A stretch of 64,000 nucleotides of DNA from Roseateles violae (GTDB lineage: Bacteria > Pseudomonadota > Gammaproteobacteria > Burkholderiales > Burkholderiaceae_C), in NCBI RefSeq assembly GCF_030410485.1, contig NZ_JAUHHC010000008.1, forward strand, positions 1-64,000. The letters run 5' to 3'. Below are positions 9,748 to 18,360 of the stretch, in pieces. The number at the start of each line of letters is the position of its first letter. Position 1 is the first letter of the stretch. A program made the position numbers and the translations under genes. The notes beneath the pieces were generated by a model, which saw nothing but the letters and a program-made list of their open reading frames with translations, made no database searches and was not told where the DNA came from.

Positions 9748-11220
9748 ATGAAGATCTTTGCCGCGACCATCGCGACGGAAACCAACACCTTCTCCCCGAC
9801 TCCGACCGGCATGGCGGCGTTCGAGGAGTTCGGCGTCATCGGCCGCGGCGACGCCACGCCGGCCAACGAGACCAGCCCCTTCTTCGATGCCATGCGGCGC
9901 TGGGCCGCGCAGCAGGGCCACGAGTATGTGCAGGGGCTCGGGATTTACGCGACCCCCGGCGGCAGCACCGTCAGGCAGGTCTACGAATCGTTGCGCGAGG
10001 AGCTGCTCGAGGGCCTGCGCCGCGCGATGCCGGTCGATGCGGTCATCCTTCCGCTGCACGGCGCAATGGTCGCGCAAGGCTACGAGGATTGCGAAGGCGA
10101 TCTGATCGAGGCGGTGCGCGCGATCGTCGGCGAGTTGGTGCCGATCGGCGTCGAGCTCGACCTGCACTGCCACCTCACCGAACGCATGTGCCGCAACGCC
10201 GACGTGATCGTCGCGTACAAGGAATATCCGCACACCGACATCGAGGAACGCCTGCGCGAGGTCTGGGACCTGACGCTCGCGACTGCGCGGCGTGAAGTCG
10301 AGCCGGTCACCGCGGTCGAGGACCTGCGCATGCTGAGCTTCTGGCACACGACGCGCGAGCCGATGCGCGCCTTCGTCAAGCGGATGCAGGGCCTCGAAGG
10401 CCGCGACGGCGTGCTCAGCATCAGCTTCGGCCATGGCTTTCCCTATGGCGACACGCCGGACACCGGCGCGAAGCTGTGGGTCGTGACGGATCGCCGAATC
10501 GATGTGGACGGCAGCAATGGCCGCGCGCTGGCGCGTTCGCTGACCGGCGAGATCCGCGACATGCGGGAGCAGACCCGCCCGCGCCCGCTGCTGCTGCCCG
10601 ATGCGCTGAAGATCATCTCCACCTCAACGCAGGGGCCGCTGGTGTTCGCCGACACGGCCGACAACGCAGGTGGCGGCGCGCCGGGCGACAGCACCTTCGT
10701 GCTGCGCGGCGTGATCGATGCGCGCGTGGCCAACGTCGCGATCGCCGCGATCTGGGATCCGGTCGCGGTGCAGATCGCGTTCGCGGCGGGCGAGGGCGCC
10801 AGCCTGCCGCTGCGCATCGGCGGCAAGCTCGGTCCGGCCTCGGGCGATCCTGTCGACGTGACGGTCACCGTCAGGAAGCTGCGCGAGGATCACTTCCAGA
10901 CCGGCCTTGGGGCGCGCCACGATTGCGGCCCGAGCGCCTGGGTGCAGGCCGCCAATGGCACCGACATCGTGCTGATCTCGAAGCGCCAGCAGGTGATGGG
11001 CACCGACATCTTCGGCGGTCTTGGCATCGACCTGCGGACCCGGAAGGCGGTATTCGTGAAGTCCTCGCAGCACTTCTACGCCGACTTCGCGCCGATCGCA
11101 AAGCAGGTCCACTACGTGTCGACGCCTGGACTGCTGCGCGATGACATCGAGCATATCGACTATCGTCGCCGCGATCTGAATTTTTGGCCACGCGTGGAGG
11201 CTCCGTGGAACGTTCGTTAG
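9748..11220 (+). CDS. M81 family metallopeptidase (MlrC-like), copy 2
   Basis: A 490-residue paralogue of the preceding gene that starts four bases after its stop. The N-terminus ATIATETNTFSP, the HGAMVAQG loop, DLHCHLTERM and DTADNAGGG are all shared, so the two arose by tandem duplication. They have diverged enough that distinct substrates, or a heteromer, are possible. The family is metal-dependent and cytoplasmic. It is embedded in the operon serine hydrolase-M81-M81-S9-HD, and the next gene starts inside its 3' end. Confidence 0.9.
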   Translation: MKIFAATIATETNTFSPTPTGMAAFEEFGVIGRGDATPANETSPFFDAMRRWAAQQGHEYVQGLGIYATPGGSTVRQVYESLREELLEGLRRAMPVDAVILPLHGAMVAQGYEDCEGDLIEAVRAIVGELVPIGVELDLHCHLTERMCRNADVIVAYKEYPHTDIEERLREVWDLTLATARREVEPVTAVEDLRMLSFWHTTREPMRAFVKRMQGLEGRDGVLSISFGHGFPYGDTPDTGAKLWVVTDRRIDVDGSNGRALARSLTGEIRDMREQTRPRPLLLPDALKIISTSTQGPLVFADTADNAGGGAPGDSTFVLRGVIDARVANVAIAAIWDPVAVQIAFAAGEGASLPLRIGGKLGPASGDPVDVTVTVRKLREDHFQTGLGARHDCGPSAWVQAANGTDIVLISKRQQVMGTDIFGGLGIDLRTRKAVFVKSSQHFYADFAPIAKQVHYVSTPGLLRDDIEHIDYRRRDLNFWPRVEAPWNVR

Positions 11221-13499
11221 ATTGGGAAGAACTCGAGCAGCGTTATCGCGCGGCTGCTTCGATGGCGCCCGGGCGCCGAGAGCCGCTCCGGCATGGTCCC
11301 GTGACGCCTCACTGGTCCGCCGATGGGCGGTATTTCTGGTACGAGCGCACGACGGCGCTCGGACGCGAACATCTGCTAGTCGACGTGCAGGCCCGCGCTT
11401 CCTCGGCCTTGTTCGATCCGGCGGCGCTGGCCGCTGCACTGACGTCGATACTCGATCGCCAGATCGCGCTCTCCGATCTGCAGCCGACCCGGCTGGAGTT
11501 CGACGCGCAGGGCGATCTGCTCAGATTCGAGTATGCAGGCGGTCGCTGGCGATGGCTGCGCGGGAGCGGACAGCTCAGGCGAGAGGGTGACGCATTCACC
11601 CCCGATGAGCTGGCATCGCCCGATGGCCGCTGGGCCGTTGCGTTGAAGGGACCGAACCTGCTGCTGAGGGCGGCGGATGAACCGGCCGCTCAAGGCCTGA
11701 CGACCGACGGTGTCGCGGGATATGGATGGGGCGACTTCGTCGATTACACGACGCAGGCCTCGCGCCAGGCCTTCGGTCCGCCGTTGAAGCCGCATGCGCT
11801 GTGGTCGCCCGACGGTCGACGCCTCGCGATCGTGCGTATCGACCGCCGCAAGGTTGGCCTGATGCACCTGGTGCAGTCGGTGCCGGCCGAGGGCTCGCGT
11901 CCCGCGCTGTACAGCTATCCGTTTCCGATGGCGCATGACGGGGACGAGCAACGAGAGCGGGCAGAGGTGTGGTTCGTCAGCCTCGACGGTGCTCGCGTGC
12001 GCGCGCAGATCGACGTGCTGCAGACCTTTGCGCACCGCGCCTTCATCGAAGGCCAGGGACGCTGGTCGGCCGACGGCCGGCATTTCTACATCGTCGACAA
12101 CGATCGTCTGCACACCAGCATCAGCCTGTGGCGGGTCGACGCGAGCGACGGCCGCGCCGAACGGCTGCAGTTCGAGACCGGCCCCGCCGTTGTGCGGGCC
12201 GCGCCGACACTCGCCGAGACACCGATCTTTCATGTCTTCTCCGACGGTCGTTTGCTGTGGTGGTCGCAACGCGACGGCTGGGGCCATCTGTGGTTATTGC
12301 AGCCTGGCGCACCGGCGCGCCAGCTCACCCAGGGCCCATGGCAGGTGCGAGAGTTGCTGCATGTCGACGAAGCCACGGGCGAGGTCCTGTTCACGGCCGG
12401 CGGGCGAGAGCCCGGTGTGGACCCGTATTACCGGCTCGTCTACCGCGTCGATTTGCAGGGCTCGGCGCCACGCTGTCTGACGCCCGAGCCGGCCGATCAC
12501 CGCGCCCTCGAGGCGCCGCATGCGGGCAACGGTGAGCCGCCGCTGCGGCGCGGCCTGAGTCCTTGCGCGAGCTACTTCGTCGACGTGTACTCGACGGTCA
12601 CGCAAGCACCGATCTCGGTGCTACGGTCCGCGGCCACGGGCGAGATCCTGATGACGCTGGAGCGCGCCGAGGTCGGGCACAGCCGGCCACAGGGCCTGCC
12701 GCTGCCCGAGCCGTTCAGCGTGCCGGCGCTGGACGGCGATGAAGAAGTGTGGGGCGTGCTGTACCGGCCGCTGGGCTTCGATCCGGCGCGGTCTTATCCG
12801 GTCATCGACCTGATCTACGCGGCGCCGCAGACCATTGCCGCCCCGCATGGCTGGGACACGGCGCTGTACGGCAGCCTGCCCGAGCGCCTGGCCTGCCTGG
12901 GCTTTGCGGTCGTCATCATCGATGCGCCGGGCACGCCCTACCGCTCGCACCGCTTCCAGCTGGCCGCGCATGGGCGCATGGAGGTCTGCGGCCTGCCCGA
13001 TCATGTCAACGCGATCCGCGCGCTCGCGCGCAAGCATGCCTGGCTCGACGAGGGGCGCGTCGGCATTGCGGGCGGTTCGGGCGGCGGCTTCGCGACCGTG
13101 CGCGCGCTGGCCGATCACGGCGACTTCTACCGTTGCGGCGCCGCGCTGTGCGGCAGCCACGACAGCTCGGCCTACATCCCCTACTGGGGCGAGATGTTCC
13201 AGGGCGCCTGGGATGCGGAGCTCTACGCCAGGCAGGACAACAACAACATCGTCGACAGGATCCGCGGCGAGCTGCTGCTGATCCATGGCGATATGGACGA
13301 CAACTGTCACCCGAGCATGACGCTGCGGCTTGTCGATGCCCTCATCCGGGCCGATCGCAACTTCGACCTGCTGCTCGTGCCGAATGCGGGCCACATCCTC
13401 GGCAGCGTTCCCTATGTGATGCGCAGGACGCAGGACTTCTTCGTCCGCCACCTGCTGGGCTGTGAGCCGCCGCGGCCCGGCATCCCCACCACCTCTTAA
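11205..13499 (+). CDS. S9 family peptidase (dipeptidyl-peptidase IV type)
   Basis: A 764-residue protein with an N-terminal DPP IV-like beta-propeller and a C-terminal peptidase domain. The triad is Ser625 in AGGSGGGF, Asp698 in HGDMDDN and His730 in AGHIL. The serine motif GGSGGG replaces the usual GWSYGG, a variation seen in divergent DPP IV-like proteins. The GTG start at 11205 is preferred because GGAGG lies four bases upstream; it overlaps the M81 gene by 16 bases. A TTG at 11184 is possible but poorer. No signal peptide is seen. The expected activity is removal of dipeptides with proline or alanine in second position. Confidence 0.88.
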   Translation: MERSLDWEELEQRYRAAASMAPGRREPLRHGPVTPHWSADGRYFWYERTTALGREHLLVDVQARASSALFDPAALAAALTSILDRQIALSDLQPTRLEFDAQGDLLRFEYAGGRWRWLRGSGQLRREGDAFTPDELASPDGRWAVALKGPNLLLRAADEPAAQGLTTDGVAGYGWGDFVDYTTQASRQAFGPPLKPHALWSPDGRRLAIVRIDRRKVGLMHLVQSVPAEGSRPALYSYPFPMAHDGDEQRERAEVWFVSLDGARVRAQIDVLQTFAHRAFIEGQGRWSADGRHFYIVDNDRLHTSISLWRVDASDGRAERLQFETGPAVVRAAPTLAETPIFHVFSDGRLLWWSQRDGWGHLWLLQPGAPARQLTQGPWQVRELLHVDEATGEVLFTAGGREPGVDPYYRLVYRVDLQGSAPRCLTPEPADHRALEAPHAGNGEPPLRRGLSPCASYFVDVYSTVTQAPISVLRSAATGEILMTLERAEVGHSRPQGLPLPEPFSVPALDGDEEVWGVLYRPLGFDPARSYPVIDLIYAAPQTIAAPHGWDTALYGSLPERLACLGFAVVIIDAPGTPYRSHRFQLAAHGRMEVCGLPDHVNAIRALARKHAWLDEGRVGIAGGSGGGFATVRALADHGDFYRCGAALCGSHDSSAYIPYWGEMFQGAWDAELYARQDNNNIVDRIRGELLLIHGDMDDNCHPSMTLRLVDALIRADRNFDLLLVPNAGHILGSVPYVMRRTQDFFVRHLLGCEPPRPGIPTTS

Positions 13500-13513
13500 A
13501 TCCAGATCGCACC

Positions 13514-14101
13514 ATGACCACGCCCCTGCGCACCGTGAGCTTCACCCAGCTCAAAGACGCCACCCGCGAAGAATTCCAGTATCTCCACCGGCTCGAGATC
13601 GAGTACCACGCCGGCCTGCCGCGCCGCATCCTGAAGGCACTCGAAGAGCTCGATGGCGAGGGATCCATCCAGGGCTACCAGGTGAGCCGCCTGGGACATT
13701 CACTGCAGACGGCCACGCGCGCCGAGCGCGACGGCGCCGATATCGAGATGGTGGTGGCCGCCCTGATCCACGACATCGGCGACGCGCTGGGCACGGCCAA
13801 CCATTCGCAGCTGGCGGCCAGCGTGATCCGGCCCTATGTGCGCAAGGAAGTCACTTGGGTGATCGAGATGCACGGCCTGTTCCAGATGCAGTACTTCGCG
13901 CACCTGATCGACCAGGATCCGACCGGCCACCTGGCCTACCAGGACCATCGCTGGGCCGCGTCCTGCCAGCGCTTCTGCGAGCGCTGGGACCAGCCTTCCT
14001 TCGATCCGCACTACCCGACCGAGCCGCTGAGCCACTTCGCCTCCAGGGTGGAGGAGGTGTTCTCGCGCCGGCCCTTCGATCCGGCCTTCGTCGAGCGCTG
14101 A
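13514..14101 (+). CDS. HD-domain protein (phosphohydrolase or diiron-oxygenase type)
   Basis: A 195-residue HD-domain protein. Metal-ligand candidates are His62 (RLGHSLQTA), His86-Asp87 (ALIHDIGD), His97 (ANHSQ) and His120 (IEMHG). A compact single-domain HD protein with this extra His spacing resembles the PhnZ/TmpB mixed-valent diiron oxygenases as much as nucleotide phosphohydrolases. It is the last gene of the operon, 14 bp after the S9 gene and directly before a strong terminator. Its role in peptide breakdown is unknown. Confidence 0.75.
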   Translation: MTTPLRTVSFTQLKDATREEFQYLHRLEIEYHAGLPRRILKALEELDGEGSIQGYQVSRLGHSLQTATRAERDGADIEMVVAALIHDIGDALGTANHSQLAASVIRPYVRKEVTWVIEMHGLFQMQYFAHLIDQDPTGHLAYQDHRWAASCQRFCERWDQPSFDPHYPTEPLSHFASRVEEVFSRRPFDPAFVER

Positions 14102-14109
14102 GCGCTGCG

Positions 14110-14142
14110 GGCCGCTCCCGCGCGCGGGAGCGGCCGTTTTTT
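14110..14142 (+). terminator. Rho-independent terminator of the 6.5-14.1 kb operon
   Basis: A perfect 26-base palindrome (GGCCGCTCCCGCG and its complement) is followed by G and six T residues. It lies eight bases after the HD-gene stop and just ahead of the convergent serine hydrolase gene. Confidence 0.9.
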
Positions 14143-15829
14143 AACCGCGCGGCGCGTCGATCGGCTCGAAGCGCACATGGCGGGTGCGTCCGCCATCCAG
14201 CTCGAAGGCGGGCCGGCCCGTGCGGCTGCGGTCGACCGTCATCGCATAGCGCGCCGGAAACACCGGATCGCGAACCGCGACGCCGAACACGTGGTCGGAC
14301 AGCGCCTCCAGCACCGACGAGCGCGTGCCGACGTTGGTGTCGATGTGCAGCAGCAGCTGCTCGCCCTCGGCCTCGACGCGCGCCGTCGCATCGAGATCGG
14401 CGACGCGGTAGCTGCCGATCAGGTCCTTGCCGGCCTCCAGCGAGGACGGACGCTGCGCGGGCAGGCGCTTGAAGCGAATCGCCGTGCCCGCATCGAACAT
14501 CGTCAACTCCTCGCGGGCCGTGCCGTCCGCGGCGGGTGCCAGCTCGGAGAGCTTCAGCACATAGGGGCCGGCGCCGCCACCGCCCAGCCGCAGCTCGTCG
14601 CCATGGCGCTCCAGCATCGGAATCGGCGGCGAATGGAAGAAGGAGAAGCCCAGCTTGCCGCCGACGTCCTCGAAGCCGATCAGCATGCCCGTAGGCGAAT
14701 GCCAGCGGGTGCCGAACAGGTGGGAAAGGCCCTCGCTGTCGGCGAAGGCCGGCCGGGCTTCGGTCAGCGCGTCGCCCAGGACCAGATCGATGACCTGGTT
14801 GGCCAGCTCGACCGGATTGAACAGCTCGCAGTTGCCGATGATGGCGATGTCCAGCTCATGCGCCGGCACGGTGATCAGCTGCGAGGCCACGCCGATCAGG
14901 CTGCCACCATGGTGCATCACCTCGACGCCGCGGTACTGGTTGCGGACCAGGCCGCAGGCATAGGCGGTGCGGAAGCCGTTGGCCAGGGTCACGACCTCGG
15001 TCATCGCCTGCCAGGTGCGGTCGCTGCCCACCTTGCGTTGATGGCCGCGCAGCTGCGCGAGCCAGCACAGCAGGTCGTCGACGGTCGATACCCCGGCGCC
15101 GGCGCCCTGGTTGTCCTCGCTGGAGCCGATGCCGCGGCGCCAGGATCCGTCCGGCAGCAGTTGGTGCATCGTCGCCAGGCGCGGCACGATCATGAAGTCG
15201 CTGGGGATCGACTCGGTATCGCGCATGCCCAGCGGCTCGAACACCCGCGTCTTCATGAACTTCTCGAAGCTCATGCCGCTGGCGCGCTCGATCGCGATGG
15301 ACAGCAGCCCGTAGCCGGTGTTCGAGTAGAGCTGGCTCTGCCCCGGCGCGAAATTGACGGCCGTCTGCCGCCGCGCCGAGCGCAGTTCGATGCCAGGCCC
15401 CGGGGCGACCAGGCCGCGCGCCATGAAGTGCATGTCCCAGGAATCATGCAGGCCCGAGGTGTGCGTCATGAACTGGCGCAGCGTCGGATAGCCCTCGAGG
15501 CGCGGCAGCTCCGGCAGCAGCTTGTCGACCGGCGCGTCGAGGTCGAGCTTGCCCTCCTCGGCCAGCAGCAGGGCGCCGAAGCAGGTGAACTGCTTGCTCA
15601 CCGAGGCGATGCGCATGCGCGTTTCCGGCGTGTTGGCGATCCCGTATTCCAGGCTCGCGAGGCCGAAGCCGCGGCGGTAGATGCTGCGGCCGCGATGCGA
15701 GATGCCGACGACCAGGCCCGGCTGGTTGCTGCGGTTGGCGGCGGAGAAGATGCCCTCGAGCGCTTCAAGGCTGACGGGCTGGCGTTCAGACTCCGGGGGG
15801 GGCGGCGCGGCAGTGTCGCTGTTGTTCAT
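14141..15829 (-). CDS. Beta-lactamase-family serine hydrolase (MlrB-like), paralogue 2
   Basis: A 562-residue class-C beta-lactamase-type hydrolase with SVSK at S76-K79, YSN at Y168-N170 and HHGG in the KTG position. Blocks such as YRRGFGLASLE, IANTPETRMRI and FEPLGMRDTESIP match paralogue 1 closely. There is no clear signal peptide. Relatives include D-aminopeptidases, esterases and MlrB, which cleaves linearised microcystin. The gene lies downstream of the TonB receptor gene on the same strand, about 100 bp away, and is convergent with the HD gene. Substrate is not predictable beyond a peptide, ester or amide. Confidence 0.85.
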   Translation of the reverse strand: MNNSDTAAPPPPESERQPVSLEALEGIFSAANRSNQPGLVVGISHRGRSIYRRGFGLASLEYGIANTPETRMRIASVSKQFTCFGALLLAEEGKLDLDAPVDKLLPELPRLEGYPTLRQFMTHTSGLHDSWDMHFMARGLVAPGPGIELRSARRQTAVNFAPGQSQLYSNTGYGLLSIAIERASGMSFEKFMKTRVFEPLGMRDTESIPSDFMIVPRLATMHQLLPDGSWRRGIGSSEDNQGAGAGVSTVDDLLCWLAQLRGHQRKVGSDRTWQAMTEVVTLANGFRTAYACGLVRNQYRGVEVMHHGGSLIGVASQLITVPAHELDIAIIGNCELFNPVELANQVIDLVLGDALTEARPAFADSEGLSHLFGTRWHSPTGMLIGFEDVGGKLGFSFFHSPPIPMLERHGDELRLGGGGAGPYVLKLSELAPAADGTAREELTMFDAGTAIRFKRLPAQRPSSLEAGKDLIGSYRVADLDATARVEAEGEQLLLHIDTNVGTRSSVLEALSDHVFGVAVRDPVFPARYAMTVDRSRTGRPAFELDGGRTRHVRFEPIDAPRG

Positions 15830-15928
15830 GTCTGGGATGCGCGCTAATGCGTCTGTAGAGATATCGATGGAGGGTGCGGTGGCGAGAGGCCGAGCCCGAC
15901 GGCCGGCCGCGCGCTACCGCATGCCGGC

Positions 15929-18184
15929 TCAGAACGGGACCGACACGTCGAGGCCGATGGTGCGTGGATCGGTCACGAACACATAGGTGCGGCCCAGGGC
16001 TGGCGCGTCGCCGGTGCTGGCGCCGAGCTGTCCCCGTTTGTCGGTCAGGTTGCGAATGTAGAGGTTGACGCCGACCTTGCCGAAGGAGACCCCGCCCGAG
16101 AGATCGACCTGCGTGAACGAGGGCAGCTTGTAGTTGGGCGGCGCGACGGAATCCGGGAAGCCGGAATTGCGCTCGCCCTGGTAGGTGACGCCCAGTCCGC
16201 TGAACGCGGGATGACCGGCCACCTCGAACGCATAGCGGGCGCCCAGCGTGGCCGCCACCTTGGGCGTATTGGGCAAGCGATCGCCCGACTTGGCCTGCAG
16301 CCCAGGCGAGTCGGTCAGCAGCTTGGGATCGAGCAGGGAGACCGAGCCGCCGAGCGTGAGGTGACGAAGCGGCTGCAGACCGCCGGAGAACTCGATGCCG
16401 CGAATGCGCGCCTTGCCCAGGTTGGTGCCGAAGGTCACCGAGTTGACCGTGGTGGACTGCTGGAGGTCATTCCAATCGGTCTGGAAGAGCGCCACCTCGA
16501 AGCTCGTGCCGCTGTCCGGCAGGCTCAGCTTGTAGCCCGCCTCGTAGCTCCACACACTGTCGGTGCCATAGCTCGAGGGCACGCCCGGAATCGGCTGACC
16601 GGTGAGCGGGTCGACGGCGTTGTTGTTGACGCCGCCGGGGCGATAGCCGCTGGCTGCGCGCGCATAGAGGTTGCTGCGCGGGGTCAGGCGGTACTTGGCG
16701 GCCAGCAGATAGGTTTCCGGCGACTCGCTGAATTCGACGGTGCGCTGCGGCTGCGGACCGACCAGCAGGCCGTCCTGCTTGACCGTGTCCTTCTGCTTGT
16801 AGCGCGCCAGGCGCAGGCCGGCGGTCAGCGCCAGATCCTGGGTGGCATTCCAGGTAACGTTGCCGTACAGCGCCGATTCGCGATAGTCGCGCTCGGCACC
16901 ATCGATCGTCAGTGCGCCGGGGATCGGGCCGCCGGTGGCGGAGACGGTCGACTGGGTGCTCAGATCGAAACGGTCGAAGAACGCGCCGACCAGCCATTGA
17001 ATCGCCCCGGGCGTCTGCGAGACCAGCCGGAATTCCTGTGTCGTCTTGCGGTTGCGCACGTCCGAATCGGCGTAGGCGTTGGTCGCGCCAAGCAACAGCG
17101 TGCCCAGCGGCGTCAGGTCGACCCGGCTGATGTCCTTGACGGTCTGATGGGACGTGACGGAGCTCAGGCGTGCCCAGCCGAAGTCGTATTCGAGGGTGGC
17201 CGAGTACAGGTCGCGCGAGCCCTCGCGCGGCTCCTTGACGCCCAGCTCGGTATAGACCAGGTCGCCGGCCAGGGGCTTTTGCGTCTTAAGGTCGTAGACA
17301 ACGCGGTTGCCGCCATCGCTCTCGCGCGTCTGAGTCATCGCGTTCAGGCGGACGCTGAACTCCTTGGTCGGCGTCAGCGACAGGTCGACCCGGCCGCCGC
17401 GTGCTTTCTTGCTGTTCACATCCTTGCCGCCAGCTGCGCCGGTGGCGTCGACATAGCCCCCGTCGCGCGACCCGAACGCGGCGACCCTCAGCGCGGCGAA
17501 GTCCTCGCGGAGCGGCGCGTTGATCACGGCGCTGGCGATGCCGTTGGTGCCGCCGTGCGCAGTGCCGGACAGGCCGAGGTTGACGCGGCCGTACAGCTCG
17601 GAGGTATCCGGCTGTTGGGTCAGGTACTTGACGATGCCGCCCATGGCCGAAGAGCCGTAGAGAGTTCCCTGCGGACCGCGCAGCACCTCGAAGCGGCTCA
17701 CGTCAAGCAGATTGATGTCGAACGGCGTGCCGTCCGCCAGCGGCGTCTCGTCGATGTAGACGGTGGTCGGCGAGCGCGAGTCGATGCCGGTGGTCATGCC
17801 GCGGATGATGATGAAGCCGCCGTTGTCCAGCAGGCTGGAGTTCTGCAGCACCACGCCGGGCACCGACTGCAGGTAGTCGTTCAGGCTCTTAGCGCCGACC
17901 TCCTGCAGGCGTTCGGCCGGCAGCGAGGTGATGGCCAGCGGCACATCGCGCACCAGTTCGGCGCGGCGCGTGGCGGACACGGTCACGGTTTCGAGCACCT
18001 GGATCGCCTCGCTCCCCGGGCGGGCCGTTGCGCTGGCCGAGCCGGCGGACTCCGCAGCGCTCGCCGGGCTGGATGGCGCCGGGGCAGTCTGTGCATAGGC
18101 GCTGCCGATCGCGGCGGCAATTACCGTGCAGACGAATACAGCGCGCGGCGCATGTCGTCCGTGGGCTTTGACGGGCACTCTCAT
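15929..18184 (-). CDS. TonB-dependent outer-membrane receptor
   Basis: A 751-residue TonB-dependent receptor. A signal peptide ends near AIGSAYAQ. The plug domain carries ETVTVSATRR (TonB-box-like), then SVPGVVLQNSS and VEVLRGPQGTLYGSSAMGG-type residues, followed by a 22-strand-type barrel ending in terminal Phe (LDVSVPF). The ATG at 18184 has GGAG eight bases upstream and is preferred over a longer frame. The receptor would import a large substrate across the outer membrane; given its neighbours, peptides are more likely than siderophores. A copy of the regulon motif lies about 118 bp upstream. Confidence 0.95.
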   Translation of the reverse strand: MRVPVKAHGRHAPRAVFVCTVIAAAIGSAYAQTAPAPSSPASAAESAGSASATARPGSEAIQVLETVTVSATRRAELVRDVPLAITSLPAERLQEVGAKSLNDYLQSVPGVVLQNSSLLDNGGFIIIRGMTTGIDSRSPTTVYIDETPLADGTPFDINLLDVSRFEVLRGPQGTLYGSSAMGGIVKYLTQQPDTSELYGRVNLGLSGTAHGGTNGIASAVINAPLREDFAALRVAAFGSRDGGYVDATGAAGGKDVNSKKARGGRVDLSLTPTKEFSVRLNAMTQTRESDGGNRVVYDLKTQKPLAGDLVYTELGVKEPREGSRDLYSATLEYDFGWARLSSVTSHQTVKDISRVDLTPLGTLLLGATNAYADSDVRNRKTTQEFRLVSQTPGAIQWLVGAFFDRFDLSTQSTVSATGGPIPGALTIDGAERDYRESALYGNVTWNATQDLALTAGLRLARYKQKDTVKQDGLLVGPQPQRTVEFSESPETYLLAAKYRLTPRSNLYARAASGYRPGGVNNNAVDPLTGQPIPGVPSSYGTDSVWSYEAGYKLSLPDSGTSFEVALFQTDWNDLQQSTTVNSVTFGTNLGKARIRGIEFSGGLQPLRHLTLGGSVSLLDPKLLTDSPGLQAKSGDRLPNTPKVAATLGARYAFEVAGHPAFSGLGVTYQGERNSGFPDSVAPPNYKLPSFTQVDLSGGVSFGKVGVNLYIRNLTDKRGQLGASTGDAPALGRTYVFVTDPRTIGLDVSVPF

Positions 18185-18301
18185 GAAACAGTCTCCATTT
18201 TTGTGTACGGTTCGCTGATCGACTTTGCGCAACGACCGGATCGCGGAATCGCAACCTGTTGGGAAGGCTAAGCTTCGAAGGCGGGCCGGGAGTTCGTACT
18301 C

Positions 18302-18321
18302 CCGTCAAAAACTTATGCGAA
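18302..18321 (-). promoter_or_regulatory. Shared operator-like motif, site 2
   Basis: On the minus strand TTCGCATAAGTTTTTGACGG precedes the TonB receptor gene by about 118 bp. It differs from site 1 at only two of 20 positions. It lies between the MFS gene end and the receptor start, where only the receptor can be the target. Confidence 0.6.
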
Positions 18322-18360
18322 CAACGCGTGCAGGCGCGATGCCGCGCCCGCAAGCGCGCA

